Assembly (NCBI GenBank): GCA_963922205.1
Contig: CAWUHX010000132.1
Span: 248,001-312,000, forward strand
Direction: 5' to 3'
Source: Romanomermis culicivorax
Taxonomy: Eukaryota > Nematoda > Enoplea > Mermithida > Mermithidae
DNA: 64,000 nucleotides
The notes under the pieces are model-generated. The model was not told the origin of the DNA, did no database searches, and saw only the letters and a list, made by a program, of their open reading frames with translations. Shown one piece after another: positions 21,221 through 30,235 of this stretch; positions within the stretch are counted from its first letter, which is position 1; each line of letters starts with the position of its first letter. The position numbers and the translations under genes were made by a program.

Positions 21221-21961
21221 ATGGATAATTTTACATCAGGACCAGGGGAATTTTTCCTGCAAATAAATTCATTCGATTCATTAGTTACAAAGGAGAATGA
21301 TGAATTCACCTACTTTCTACCAAAACCCTTGGAGTTTATTGCGGAATGGGAAGTTGGGGTAGCACAGATTATAATGAAACCCCCATTTGCTGCTAAGAAA
21401 AACAAGATATCACTGAGTTACAAAGAGACCCCCGATGAAAAACCAAAACTTTCATATATCGATATGGGCCAGGATTTTGCTTCCAAAACAGTTGGAGAAT
21501 TGGTAGATTTTTTCAACAATTCTATACCCCAAAAAGTCAGACAAAACGTAAAGTTATCTCTGAGTAGCGAAAATTTTGCTTTCTTAAAAGTTTCAGACAG
21601 TCAAGTACAGTTCGACTCTGACTATTTCAAAGAAGTTCTCAGTTCGAGTGAAAAGTATTATGACGCATCTGCGACTGGCATATCCCCTATCCGTCTAATG
21701 ACAAAAATTCCAATTTTCAATCTCTTATTTGATTGTATAACTCCTACTTTGTATGGAAGTCATCATGCACCTATCCTTATCACAGATATTTTTCCTGATG
21801 AAATGCACTTTGAAGACTATAAATATGAAAATATTTCTTACCATAAATTACTTAGAAGTTATATATCGAAATTATTATTATCTATTGCTGACACGAATCT
21901 TTTAAAATTTCCTATACAGGATCCTTTGATAGTCAAGTTACATTTCAGAAAAACAATATGA
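21221..21961 (+). CDS. Polinton minor capsid (penton-like) protein
   Basis: 246 residues. The N-terminal region carries a pattern I associate with Polinton minor capsid proteins: short beta-rich start, then FTYFLPKPLEF followed by EWEVGVAQI. The position immediately before the major capsid gene also fits. In the assembled particle it would form the vertices as a single-jelly-roll pentamer. It starts 28 bases after a TATA-type motif. It ends in TGA that overlaps the ATG of a small basic ORF (ATGA overlap at 21958-21961). The frame is intact, unlike the integrase. The assignment rests on remembered family pattern and synteny, so a structural comparison would be needed to settle it. Confidence 0.72.
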   Translation: MDNFTSGPGEFFLQINSFDSLVTKENDEFTYFLPKPLEFIAEWEVGVAQIIMKPPFAAKKNKISLSYKETPDEKPKLSYIDMGQDFASKTVGELVDFFNNSIPQKVRQNVKLSLSSENFAFLKVSDSQVQFDSDYFKEVLSSSEKYYDASATGISPIRLMTKIPIFNLLFDCITPTLYGSHHAPILITDIFPDEMHFEDYKYENISYHKLLRSYISKLLLSIADTNLLKFPIQDPLIVKLHFRKTI

Positions 21962-22143
21962 GTTATCATCCATTCTCTCATAAACAGGGCACATCCCTTC
22001 CAGAGTTGATAAAACCCATAGAAGAGAAAAAGAAGAAAGAGCAGACAGGAGGCAAAAAGAGAAAGTCTATAAATACTAAGAAAAAACATCACATATCACA
22101 AAATTTTGCACTACGTAATTCCAAATATTCCAAGAAAAATTGA
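21958..22143 (+). CDS. Small basic Polinton ORF (61 aa), overlapping the minor capsid stop
   Basis: ATG overlaps the minor capsid TGA by ATGA, a coupling often seen in compact viral genomes. The middle of the protein is a Lys-rich run (EEKKKKEQ, GGKKRKS) and the C-terminus is also basic. A DNA-condensing or core role would fit the charge and position, but this is inference. It overlaps the leader of the major capsid gene, so it may instead be fortuitous. Confidence 0.35.
   Translation: MSYHPFSHKQGTSLPELIKPIEEKKKKEQTGGKKRKSINTKKKHHISQNFALRNSKYSKKN
22066..22077 (+). promoter_or_regulatory. Polinton promoter motif, copy 5
   Basis: TCTATAAATACT, preceded by AAG; identical over 12 bases to copies 1 and 2. 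The ATG of the major capsid protein at 22166 is 89 bases downstream, a longer leader than for the other genes. Confidence 0.65.
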
Positions 22144-22165
22144 AGAAATTGACGTTTCCTCTGTA

Positions 22166-23269
22166 ATGGGGGACAACGAAATAGAATTTTATCCTGTAAA
22201 CCCCTTAATATCTGGGGAACCCATCCAATTTAATATCCCTGAGAGTTTTACTCAGCTTACTGACCCTAATATTTTGATAAAAGTTGCCTGTAAGATTGTC
22301 AAAGGGGACAATACTAATTTGGCAGCTGATGCTAAAGTTTCTACTGTCAATTTAGCTCTACATACACTATTCAAAGATGTAGTCCTCAAGGATAATTTGG
22401 TCATTGTTAATCAAGCGACTGGAACCTATCCCTACCGAGCTTACATGGAAACTGTCTACACTTACTCCACAGCAGCTAAAAATGGGGCTGTCGGAGCGCC
22501 TCAATTATATTACAAGGAGACAGCAGGGAAATTCAACAGTTTCACCGCAAATGTTAATTCTAGTTTAAAAACAAGAATCTCGAAATTTGCAACAAGTAAG
22601 CAAGTCGTAATGGCTGGTCGTCTTCATCTAGATTTACTGTTACACTCTAAATTAATTATTCCTGGTATCAGATTTTCTATCAACCTGTTTCCTTCTGACA
22701 CTAAATTTAACCTGATGTCAGCAACAGTTGATGCTTCTGAGAAACTTGTAATTTCCTCAATTGTACTAAAAGTTAGACGCATGAGTTTGAGTAATTCTGC
22801 TTTGCTTGCTCTAGAAAGATCCTTACAAGCAAAACCGACTGTATATAAAATAAATCATGCTGTAGTCAGAACTGCCCAACTCACTGCAGGTCAGACATAC
22901 TTGAGCAATTATTTTGTTCGTAATGGGCAGATACCTCGTTTAATTATTGCAGCAGTAACCGTCTTCCTTTCCTTCTCTGGAAATTATAAAGTAAACCCCT
23001 TTGCTTTCACATGGCAAAATTGCCTTTCTGCACAGATCACTATCGGGAGTAAACAGTACCCTCCCCTTCCTTACAAACCTCTTTATTCTATGATAGAACC
23101 ATACTTGAACTCCTTGAGAATGGTCCAGAATCAGTATACAGACTCAGACACGGGTCTTACGCTAGATGATTTCTTAGAAATGGGGTACCAAATTCTACCT
23201 TTCGACATTATTTCTGAAAAGGGAGGAGCTCATCTGACGAATGGAGTTGTAAGTTTCACAGCTCAATAG
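22166..23269 (+). CDS. Polinton major capsid protein (double jelly roll)
   Basis: 367 residues from ATG 22166; an upstream in-frame TTG at 22106 is not needed. It resembles the major capsid proteins of Polintons, often annotated as F54H12.2-like. Diagnostic segments include a TYPYRAYMET motif near residue 90, AGRLHLDLL near residue 150, a region of short beta strands with VRRMSLSNS, GQIPRLI in the second half and LDDFLEMGYQILPFD near the C-terminus. Trimers would tile the icosahedral shell. The frame is intact and ends in TAG. It is the best-preserved capsid marker here and firmly separates this element from simple transposons. Confidence 0.85.
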   Translation: MGDNEIEFYPVNPLISGEPIQFNIPESFTQLTDPNILIKVACKIVKGDNTNLAADAKVSTVNLALHTLFKDVVLKDNLVIVNQATGTYPYRAYMETVYTYSTAAKNGAVGAPQLYYKETAGKFNSFTANVNSSLKTRISKFATSKQVVMAGRLHLDLLLHSKLIIPGIRFSINLFPSDTKFNLMSATVDASEKLVISSIVLKVRRMSLSNSALLALERSLQAKPTVYKINHAVVRTAQLTAGQTYLSNYFVRNGQIPRLIIAAVTVFLSFSGNYKVNPFAFTWQNCLSAQITIGSKQYPPLPYKPLYSMIEPYLNSLRMVQNQYTDSDTGLTLDDFLEMGYQILPFDIISEKGGAHLTNGVVSFTAQ

Positions 23270-23376
23270 AAAAGTGAAGCTTTTGACCAAAATTATACAA
23301 TCTTTTTCTATATTTTATGGGAGAATGAGATAAGTATAGATAGTCGCAGAAATATCATTATGGATTATATTCCATA

Positions 23377-23898
23377 ATGTATAAAAATCAAATAGAAAGA
23401 GCAATTCAGCTAGATTCTACATCTTCGAAGAACTTTGGAGGTGTATTCTCATGTGATAATTTAATATTAAGGCGAGAAATAGTTATAGTCAATACAGCTC
23501 CTAGTTCGCATTCAGGTCTTCATTGGGTACTATTTTTCAAGTCGAAAACACAGGCGATATTTTTCGATAGTTTTGCGAATGATCCCTCATATTACGGGGA
23601 ATGCCTTGCTGATGCATTCAGAAAATTCACTCAAGGGAGAAAAATCATCAAATCCTCAAAAATCTTGCAGTCAGACACTTCGTCAGTTTGTGGAATTTAC
23701 TGCATTTATGCTGCCTACCATTTAACTCGTGGAAAAAGTATAAATAGTCTTGAGAACAAATTTACAAATCACAGAACAGAAAACGATAAACTTTTATGTA
23801 CCTGGTTCAAAAAATATTTCCACTCGAGAATTCTCATTTGCAAAAAAGGCCAAAACTGTATTTGCCAAAAAATATGGAAGAACTTTCTGACAATGTAA
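23377..23898 (+). CDS. Adenain-like (Ulp1/C5 family) cysteine protease, Polinton maturation protease
   Basis: 173 residues. It would process capsid proteins. The catalytic residues are readable in order: His49 in GLHWV, Asp64 in FFDSF, Gln98 in ILQSD and Cys105 in SSVCGIYC, the spacing of the adenovirus/Ulp1 fold. ATG at 23377 is the first that gives the complete domain. No clear TATA-type motif precedes it (23300-23376 is AT-rich). The frame appears intact. Its 3' part overlaps the next gene's start: the ATPase ATG at 23874 lies inside it. Confidence 0.85.
   Translation: MYKNQIERAIQLDSTSSKNFGGVFSCDNLILRREIVIVNTAPSSHSGLHWVLFFKSKTQAIFFDSFANDPSYYGECLADAFRKFTQGRKIIKSSKILQSDTSSVCGIYCIYAAYHLTRGKSINSLENKFTNHRTENDKLLCTWFKKYFHSRILICKKGQNCICQKIWKNFLTM
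23739..23746 (+). promoter_or_regulatory. Possible Polinton promoter motif inside the protease gene
   Basis: TATAAATA preceded by AAAAG, 128 bases before the ATPase ATG at 23874. The distance is larger than for other copies, so this is a weaker call. Confidence 0.35.
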
Positions 23899-24525
23899 TT
23901 TTTCTACGATCACCAGCAAATTTCATCATTTCAGGAGCCACAAATTCGGGAAAACGTATTTACTGCTTGAATTATTGTCAGACTGGCCCTTCCAACAAAA
24001 AATGGGGGAAATCCTTTATTTTTACAACACATGGCAGCCTCTTTTCGAAAAATTTTTGGAAAAATTCATCAATATTTCATTTATTCAAGGCTTAAATTTA
24101 GAGAAAATCGAGCAGCTAATTCCTGAGATTGGTAAAACACATGTTTGCGTTGTGGACGATTTAGCAGATTTAGCTGTCAAAAGCGATAGTTTCGCGAAAT
24201 TATTCACAGTTTTGGGACACCATGAGAACCTTCTCAACTTTTTCATCACCCAAAACCCCTTTTTCAAAGGCCTCTGATCGACAACAATCAATCGAAATAC
24301 TCATTACTTTATACTAACAAAAACACCCCACCTCAATACCCTCGATATCTTAAATTACCAACCTTACGGGAACAACGGGCCCCTCAAAAATGCCTATCTC
24401 AAAGCCATGCAAGAGAAAAAATATCCTTACCTCCTGATTGACGTCTTCAACGATTCGATCCAAAATCGTCTTCGCTCGAATATCTTGTCCATCGAGGCTC
24501 CACTCGTAATTTGGCGAAGTCTTTA
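23874..24525 (+). pseudogene. Polinton packaging ATPase (FtsK/HerA-like), frameshifted
   Basis: This would pump the genome into the particle. It begins MEELSDN and reaches a Walker A motif, SGATNSGK, at about 23933-23956. The frame is then lost in the AAAA run right after the Walker Lys, and homologous sequence continues in the next frame. A Walker B-type segment VCVVDDLADLA lies near 24140-24170, followed by TQNPFFKGL. A TGA at 24276-24278 then interrupts the frame, and the same frame continues open to a TAG at about 24523. So a one-base change and one nonsense codon have inactivated it. The short region near 23880-23960 overlaps the protease 3' end. Confidence 0.8.
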
Positions 24526-25281
24526 GTGATCGTATAGGGATGGGGACAGATATATATTATAGAGTAGGTGTAATGTATTATAGTATAGGTACCACTAAAA
24601 AATCTACTCAACTGATCAAAAAATTCAGGTCCGGCCCCCTACACCTCACCCCCCTCCCCCATACATGTAACGGAGCCCCGAGGTCTGGGGGGGGGGGTTG
24701 AGCGACTTTTTTGAGGCCGGGGGTCAGTAATTCCCAAAATTTGGGGGGGGGGGTCTCTCAAGGAAAAAAATCGGTTTTTTTCACGAAAAAAGTCCGAAAA
24801 ATTGTTCAAAAAATTTTAATTTTTCCCTAAAAAGACCGAAAAAATGTATCCATGGCGCGAAGCGCCAAGAAAATTCACATTTTTTACCATTTTTCGTTCA
24901 AAATTTGACATTTTTAATCAAAAAATTGACATTTTTCAGTATTTTTTCGACCGAAAGCATGGGGGTCCCTAAGGCTACCATATGGCTAGCCATTGGATTG
25001 GAAAATCTTTAGGGCGGTCCCCCAATGGCTAGCCATATGGTCGACGATTTCTGGGGGGGAGGTTCCCATAGCACTTCCCAGTTAAGACAAATGGAAAATA
25101 GTAGCACCACCTTCAATATGTTATTTTAAGCACATAATAATGCATGTTGATGCCGTTGTTCAGACTTTTTGGCACCTATACATATTTATAAATTGATGCA
25201 TTACTTTAGGCGAAAGCAACAAGATGTGGTGAGACATATAAAAATGGTCCCCGATCCTTGGATCACTTTTTTCGATAGGGT
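24526..25281 (+). other. Spacer in the Polinton, with a truncated G-tract MITE at 24660-25079
   Basis: No gene is visible. 24660-25079 is a copy of the MITE family whose complete copy is at 33969-34398: it begins CATACATGTAACGGAGCC, has runs of 9 to 10 G, the GC palindrome GGCGCGAAGCGCC near 24855 and the nested palindrome around ATGGCTAGCCAT. Its right terminal repeat is missing after CATAGCACTTCCC. The remaining 200 bases up to 25281 are AT-rich. Confidence 0.65.
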
Positions 25282-25292
25282 CTATAAATACA
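25282..25292 (+). promoter_or_regulatory. Polinton promoter motif, copy 6
   Basis: TCTATAAATAC preceded by GGG, 24 bases before the ATG at 25316. This shows that the DNA right of the MITE still belongs to the Polinton. Confidence 0.65.
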
Positions 25293-25315
25293 AAGAAATA
25301 TCTGAAAAATAAAAA

Positions 25316-25577
25316 ATGAAATCCAAAGCGCAAAAGGAATTGACAAATCTAGACCATATTTTCAGTCTTGGGGGATAAAGGTATCAAGAAAAATCTACGA
25401 TCATTGTTAACAAAGCAAGCTCCTGACGAATTTTTCTCAGTCCTAACTCAGATTACAAGACATTTACTAAACGGTGCTTTTTGCACTGAAAATCCACATT
25501 TTTGTACCAAATTTGAGAACAGTTTATATTTAATTGCATTACCTGCAACTAAAAAGACTGATAAAAAAAGATTTTGA
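25316..25577 (+). pseudogene. Small helical Polinton protein, frameshifted near its start
   Basis: From ATG 25316 the frame runs to TAA at 25376-25378 after GGGGG. The next frame is open from 25368 to 25577 and encodes LRSLLTKQAPDEF followed by TRHLLNGAF. This resembles the short helical ORF that often lies beside the Polinton protease and ATPase, with a LL...L and LLNG pattern. A one-base change in the G run would explain the break; alternatively TTTTCAG at 25356-25362 could be a splice acceptor. Confidence in the family is modest. Confidence 0.5.
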
Positions 25578-25635
25578 CGTCAGAATTTCCCGATTTTATT
25601 AAAATCTTATTTTCAGCACTTGAAAAAGCACTAAA

Positions 25636-26127
25636 ATGAATGTCCGAAAAATGTACGTAATTCCTTCTAATTTTTATGATTCTCTCATGAAAAAGAACAG
25701 AATTATCGAAGATCCGATTGTGACAGCCGAAATAAGAGCGGAAGAACAAAAAGAAAACATTTTAAAAGAGAAAAATGCAGACGAAGCTGTTGCAAAACTT
25801 TGCCAGCGTCATCAAAAACAAATAATTTTAGAAGAACAACGGAAACAAAAAATGGCTGAACCTACACCTGTAACTATTATCCCTTTACCTACAGAACCAA
25901 AACGACGGGGTAGACCACCAAAAGTTCCTAAAGAATCATGTTTTGAGTTTGAAAATCAGATGGGTGAATCACTAAATCGGCACAAAAAAGAAACAAAAAC
26001 TGCTAAAAACAAAAGCCAAATACAGAAAAAATACCATTTTTTGCATAAGTTTTATGATTTTGAACCAAAAGGGAGAGAAAAGGCAGAAATTTTGGCGAAA
26101 ATAGGCAAAAAACGACAGCTTACATAA
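25636..26127 (+). CDS. Polinton ORF with AT-hook (163 aa)
   Basis: ATG at 25636 directly follows the small helical ORF; the start KMYVIPSNFYD is of the KMYLVP type seen in Polinton/adintovirus ORFs near the packaging genes. The middle is a charged helix (EEQRKQK). Residues about 95-102 form an AT-hook, KRRGRPPK, which binds the minor groove of AT-rich DNA. The C-terminus is basic. The protein may package or tether the genome; that is inference. The frame is intact. It is the last gene I can assign to the element. Confidence 0.65.
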   Translation: MNVRKMYVIPSNFYDSLMKKNRIIEDPIVTAEIRAEEQKENILKEKNADEAVAKLCQRHQKQIILEEQRKQKMAEPTPVTIIPLPTEPKRRGRPPKVPKESCFEFENQMGESLNRHKKETKTAKNKSQIQKKYHFLHKFYDFEPKGREKAEILAKIGKKRQLT

Positions 26128-26395
26128 AATCAACGTTTCAGCTCGTTGTTCGAATATTACCTGAAAAATGAACTTTTCAGCTTAAAAAATAAGATTTAAT
26201 TTTAAAACTTATCTTCCTATGATCAAACTCGTCTGGCCAATTTTCGTAAAGTAACCTAAAAAATAAAGTTTAAGAACAAATGATATAAGAAAAAAGTTCA
26301 AGAACAATTGATATAAAAATAAGTTCAAGAACAATAGTTCAAGAACAAAGTTGGGCGGTCATTTTTTCAACTAAATTGGTCGAATTGAATCAAAA
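26128..26395 (+). repeat. AT-rich spacer with short direct repeats (AAGTTCAAGAACAA)
   Basis: Between 26260 and 26352 the unit AAGTTCAAGAACAA, sometimes followed by TTGATATAA, appears four times with small changes. The same word recurs alone at about 36018 and 36770, on the far side of the hAT-like insertion, so it belongs to the surrounding sequence. No gene is seen. Confidence 0.6.
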
Positions 26396-27388
26396 ATGGA
26401 TCATTTTAATTTTTTGGGTTTACTTTTTGAAATTAAATCCAAAATTTTGGGCATCTTAGACCTAAAAGATCGTCTGAATTCGGAATTAGTATGCCATGAA
26501 TGGCAAAATATCATCCGAAACTATTCCTGCTATGAAAATATTGCAGATGTCCAAATCGAAATTTCAGTAATCAGTACGGCAATTTAGCGCCTTATTATAT
26601 CATTAATTATCAACCGGGTAACCCTGAAAATCGACCCGAACTTTTTCCGGTTCAAGGACACCCTAAAATACACATTTATTTCGCCCATAGACGAGCTGAT
26701 CAGGGGCTAATCGATTCCTTTCAAGAAATATTGATCAGGATTTTAAAACAGTGAGTAAAAAGCAAAATTTTTCGTTGGTTTACCTTAAACTTTTTAATTT
26801 ATAGAAGTCAGCCCTCGCAAATTCATCTAGAAAACATGAATTTAAACGAATTTTGGGGCAACCATATCCTTTTTGAATTTCTCAAACATCAATCGAAAAA
26901 AAGAAAGTTTTTCTTACCAATTGTCGTTTTTCGCTTGAAAATTTTATAAAACCGGTCCTCCAATTATGCTTGGATTGGCAAACAATTGATCGAAATTTGG
27001 CGCCATTAATCAAACAATTAAATCCTAAAATCATAAGAATTTATAATGGGTTTTTGTTGGAAAACAACACAATTTCTGAAATAATTATGCAATCTGATCC
27101 TGTAAATTTCATACTTATACATTTAGCTGCATTTCAAAATGAAAATTTAAACTTTTTTCAAATATAATACAATATTTGAGATCACGAAATGTACCTTGTA
27201 CTTTTGCATTTAATTCGCCTCAAATTCATGAAAATTTTCACCATTTCATTCAAGATTTTTTGTCTTTTTGTAACGTATACCGGCTGGGAATCAGGCGAAA
27301 TGCTTCAACTTATCAATGGATAAGAATAGCTTACTCTAATGTCAATTTTGTAAATTTACGCGATTTTGGATATCATATTTTTGACTAA
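26396..27388 (+). pseudogene. F-box-like gene, degenerate
   Basis: The first 45 residues from ATG 26396 match an F-box: LLFEIKSKILGILDLKDRLNSELVCHEWQ in pattern, the module that binds Skp1 in SCF ubiquitin ligases. The reading frame shifts near 26570. The next frame continues for about 60 codons to a GTGAGT donor at 26751, a 54-base intron and an acceptor ATAG at 26801-26804, then resumes. Further fragments at 26970-27167 and 27176-27388 have the Ile/Asn/Phe-rich look of F-box-associated repeats. AATAAA occurs at 27389. It follows the Polinton genes in the same direction, so it may be cargo or the neighbouring host gene. Confidence 0.55.
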
Positions 27389-28594
27389 ATAAAGTTTTGC
27401 AAGGAGGCCAAGTGCTACTGATAGGCAGGGTTTTTTTCCGCACGCCTTCATCCGCACTGTGCGGAAATGACCCAAAATTTTTTCCGCACACGAAAATTTT
27501 TTCCGTTCGAAGTTTAAGTCATTTGAAAAATGTGTGAAATGAGCGAAAATTATAGATTGCTAAGAAAATAATGAAAAGTATCTGTTTTTCTAGCTCAAAA
27601 ACATTATTTTAGATTGATTGAGCAAAATTAATAGTTGCTGCTGTCATTTCTGTGACTAGAGCTGAAGATTAATAGATTTCAATTGATTTTCCAATTGATT
27701 CAATTTCTACATTTTGATATTCTAGAATGCTGGAAAATGAGCCTTTTCAACCTTTATCTCTAAAATAAAAGGTTTGCATTTTCAATCAAAAATCGTGTAG
27801 TTTCCCAATGACAAAATTTGTGTTCACAAAGTTCAGAAAACTTCAAGTGAGAGAAAGAATTCATGAAAAACAATATTAAATCTCAATTTTCAACAAAATC
27901 CGAACCTATAACCCGTTTTTTACAAAATGCTTCCCAATTGAAAAAGTAACACGAATCAGTACTGTCGTATAAATCTTTAACATAGAGCTCTTGCTTTAAA
28001 ATTTCTCACTCAAAAAATTTTGAAGGTTAGGTCAGTATGCTCACAAATTTCTAGTCCTATATGATATATTGTTTTTCAGAAAATCGTGAAAATCTGAAAT
28101 ACTATAGTCATGGGTAATAAAAAAAACCATTTTGGAGAATTTAGGCTAGCTTTTTTCCAAATTTAATGCTTATGTAGATCGTTTATACTTTTTCTATAGG
28201 GCCTTCAAAGGTCTATCGAACGATGTATACGAAAAGTTATAAGTATTAGTAGTAGTTGAGAAAAAATTAATTTAGCTAAGAAAGAAAAAAAAACGATTTT
28301 CGAAAGTGGACCAAAAAAAAAACATGGAACCAAAAAAAACATGGAACCAAAAAAACCAATCGATTTTATGCGTTTTTTTGCATTATACGAAGTGGTTTTC
28401 AGTTTCTTCCGACTTATAGACCGTGTCAATACATTTTTTTTCACATAAAAACATAAAAACGTTTTTCCAAATTTATTTTTCATCAAAATAACATTTTATA
28501 TTTTACATATGTTCAGGTTCGACATTTTAATCATTCAGTGCTGCACAAAAGGCAGCCCATTCGCGACCATTTTCTTAAATTTTCTTAAAAATTT

Positions 28595-28679
28595 TTTATT
28601 TTCTTTTCCTTGAACCGAAAATAAAATTACTTTTTTTGCTGATCATGTACTTTGTTCTGCAAAGTTAATCAGTTCAGGC
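28595..28679 (-). repeat. Split direct repeat B2 of the PAT-like element
   Basis: 85 bp starting TTTATTTTC and ending GTTCAGGC, repeated at 30143-30227. Confidence 0.85.
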
Positions 28680-28888
28680 GGTGGTAGGTGCATTTATTTT
28701 CGTCACTCTAGTTTTACGATAAAGTTGGCACGCAGGCCACGGAAATGTACACATGAAGACGTTGCCTAAATTTTAGTATATACATGATGTTTGAAAAAGA
28801 AATTTGTATACAATGACGCCAAATGGTGCGTAATTTCGGAGCGAAAATTCGCCGCAATTGAAAAGACCTTAAAGAAAATTTACAGTTA

Positions 28889-29878
28889 CTAAATTAGCGA
28901 TTTGGATACAGTAAGCCTCCTGGATAGCGAATTTTTGATATAGCAATTTTTGGCGTTGTCGGATTTCCAACGGCCATGTAGTTTAATGAGGTCGTGGGGA
29001 ACTCCTGCTTCTGCTGCTGCGCTAGCCCCACCTGATCTTAAACTATGAGTTCCGTAGTGCGACGCATTCAAGCCGATTTGTTCGTAAAGTTTTTTCAATA
29101 ATTCCCGGGCCCTTCCATATCCTAATCTACGATCTGTCATCTTTTCGACTGCATGATGCCTGACTATTGCACGAAACAAGTATTCTGATGAGTTGAGCTG
29201 TAATTTTGCTACACTGATGTGAAGGAGGAGGGCTGTGCAAGGGCAAGATGGTTTGTCCGTTCGTGCGATTACAACTGATTGCCCTTCTCTGTAAGTGTCT
29301 GTCTTGCTGTGTGGCAGATTTATTCTGACGTGGTCTCGAAATATTTTTAAATCTGACATTTTCATGTTCAATGTTTCTGAAATTCATAGAAAACCGGCGA
29401 AGGATATTAGTACTAGGGCTAGAAGACGTGTATTAGTTAGTGTTGGTTCGTTCAGCAGGAGGTTGGCGATTTTTTCGACGTCTGATACTGCTAATGGCTC
29501 CTTGCGATTTATAGTAATCCTTTGTCGTCTAGCTGATTTTAAGACGGATGAAATTATTGGGTGTTGAGCTAGATCTTTGAAGCCCAACAGCTGGTGAATC
29601 CATGATATGGCCGAAAAAACTTGTGCAGTTGTTGATGAGCTTAAGTTGATCTTGTTCAAGTATGATAAATAGACGGCCACATGCAGAGGGTTGGCAGGCA
29701 GAGGACAGACATTCTTCTGTGAGCTCCATTGGAACCATTTTTCCAGTTTCGAAGAATATATTTTCACGGTCGAAGTTGATTTTGATGCTAAAATACTGGA
29801 TTTGAGCGTTTGGATTTCTTGAGGACTGAAATTTGCATGATCTTCTAGTGATCTCCACCAGCCGACGTTGAATAGCAT
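28889..29878 (-). pseudogene. Tyrosine recombinase of the PAT-like element, TGA at the first catalytic Arg
   Basis: A 330-codon frame from ATG 29878 encoding a DIRS-type tyrosine recombinase. An N-terminal SAM-like core-binding region comes first, then SFAGFL-stop-ISE at 29384-29386, then HSLRSGG (the His-x-x-Arg pair), HGRW and the nucleophile region CYIK near the end. The TGA occupies the position where the family has the first catalytic Arg (the R of a RISE-type motif). Both sides are in the same frame, so a single C-to-T change from CGA would explain it. Without the 3' part no catalytic residue remains. It lies between B1A2 and B2. Confidence 0.85.
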
Positions 29879-29928
29879 GCCTGAAAGTGTCGATATGGAA
29901 GCAAAATGTGCAGGGTGGGTGGGTGGGC

Positions 29929-30145
29929 ATGCGGAACTCGAAAATCGTGAGTTGGGAAAATAATATGTGGTGCAAAAAATTTTGGAGGAAATCGTATGAA
30001 AAGAGTAGGATTTGTGACGAAAAAAATGACCAAAGTGGATGGGGCGGAGTTAAAATCTCTATTTATATGCGAATTTGTGATTCGCAAGTTCTGGCTGTTG
30101 GAGCTTTGCTCTCAAAGCTACAGTATACCGCAAAAAAGTTCATTT
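29929..30145 (-). repeat. Split direct repeat A2 of the PAT-like element
   Basis: 217 bp, paired with A1 at 33604-33820. It joins B1 with a three-base TTT overlap. Confidence 0.87.
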
Positions 30146-30227
30146 ATTTTCTTTTCCTTGAACCGAAAATAAAATTACTTTTTTTGCTGATCATGTACTT
30201 TGTTCTGCAAAGTTAATCAGTTCAGGC
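30143..30227 (-). repeat. Split direct repeat B1 of the PAT-like element
   Basis: 85-bp copy of 28595-28679, fused to A2. It lies just after the end of the RNase H ORF (30236). Confidence 0.85.
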
Positions 30228-30235
30228 AGGTAAAG

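Larger units (their letters stand above)
19388..26127 (+). mobile_element. Maverick/Polinton (adintovirus-like) element, partly degraded
   Basis: A run of plus-strand genes with the hallmark Polinton set: retroviral-type integrase, minor capsid protein, double-jelly-roll major capsid protein, adenain-like cysteine protease and FtsK/HerA-type packaging ATPase, plus small ORFs. Neighbouring genes are nearly contiguous and most follow a TATA-type motif, often overlapping the previous stop codon. I found neither protein-primed DNA polymerase B nor terminal inverted repeats, so the ends given are the first promoter motif and the last recognised ORF. A truncated G-tract MITE sits at 24660-25079. 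The integrase and ATPase are disrupted, so this copy is not autonomous. Confidence 0.88.

Noticed and set aside
26260-26352. CRISPR-like array
   Set aside because: The repeats are only about 14 bases with irregular short spacers in a eukaryotic context; they are a degenerate tandem repeat.
307-29386. TGA reassigned to Arg in this organism
   Set aside because: The intact gypsy gag-pol ends in TGA and the minor capsid gene also ends in TGA with an overlapping start; mutation is simpler.
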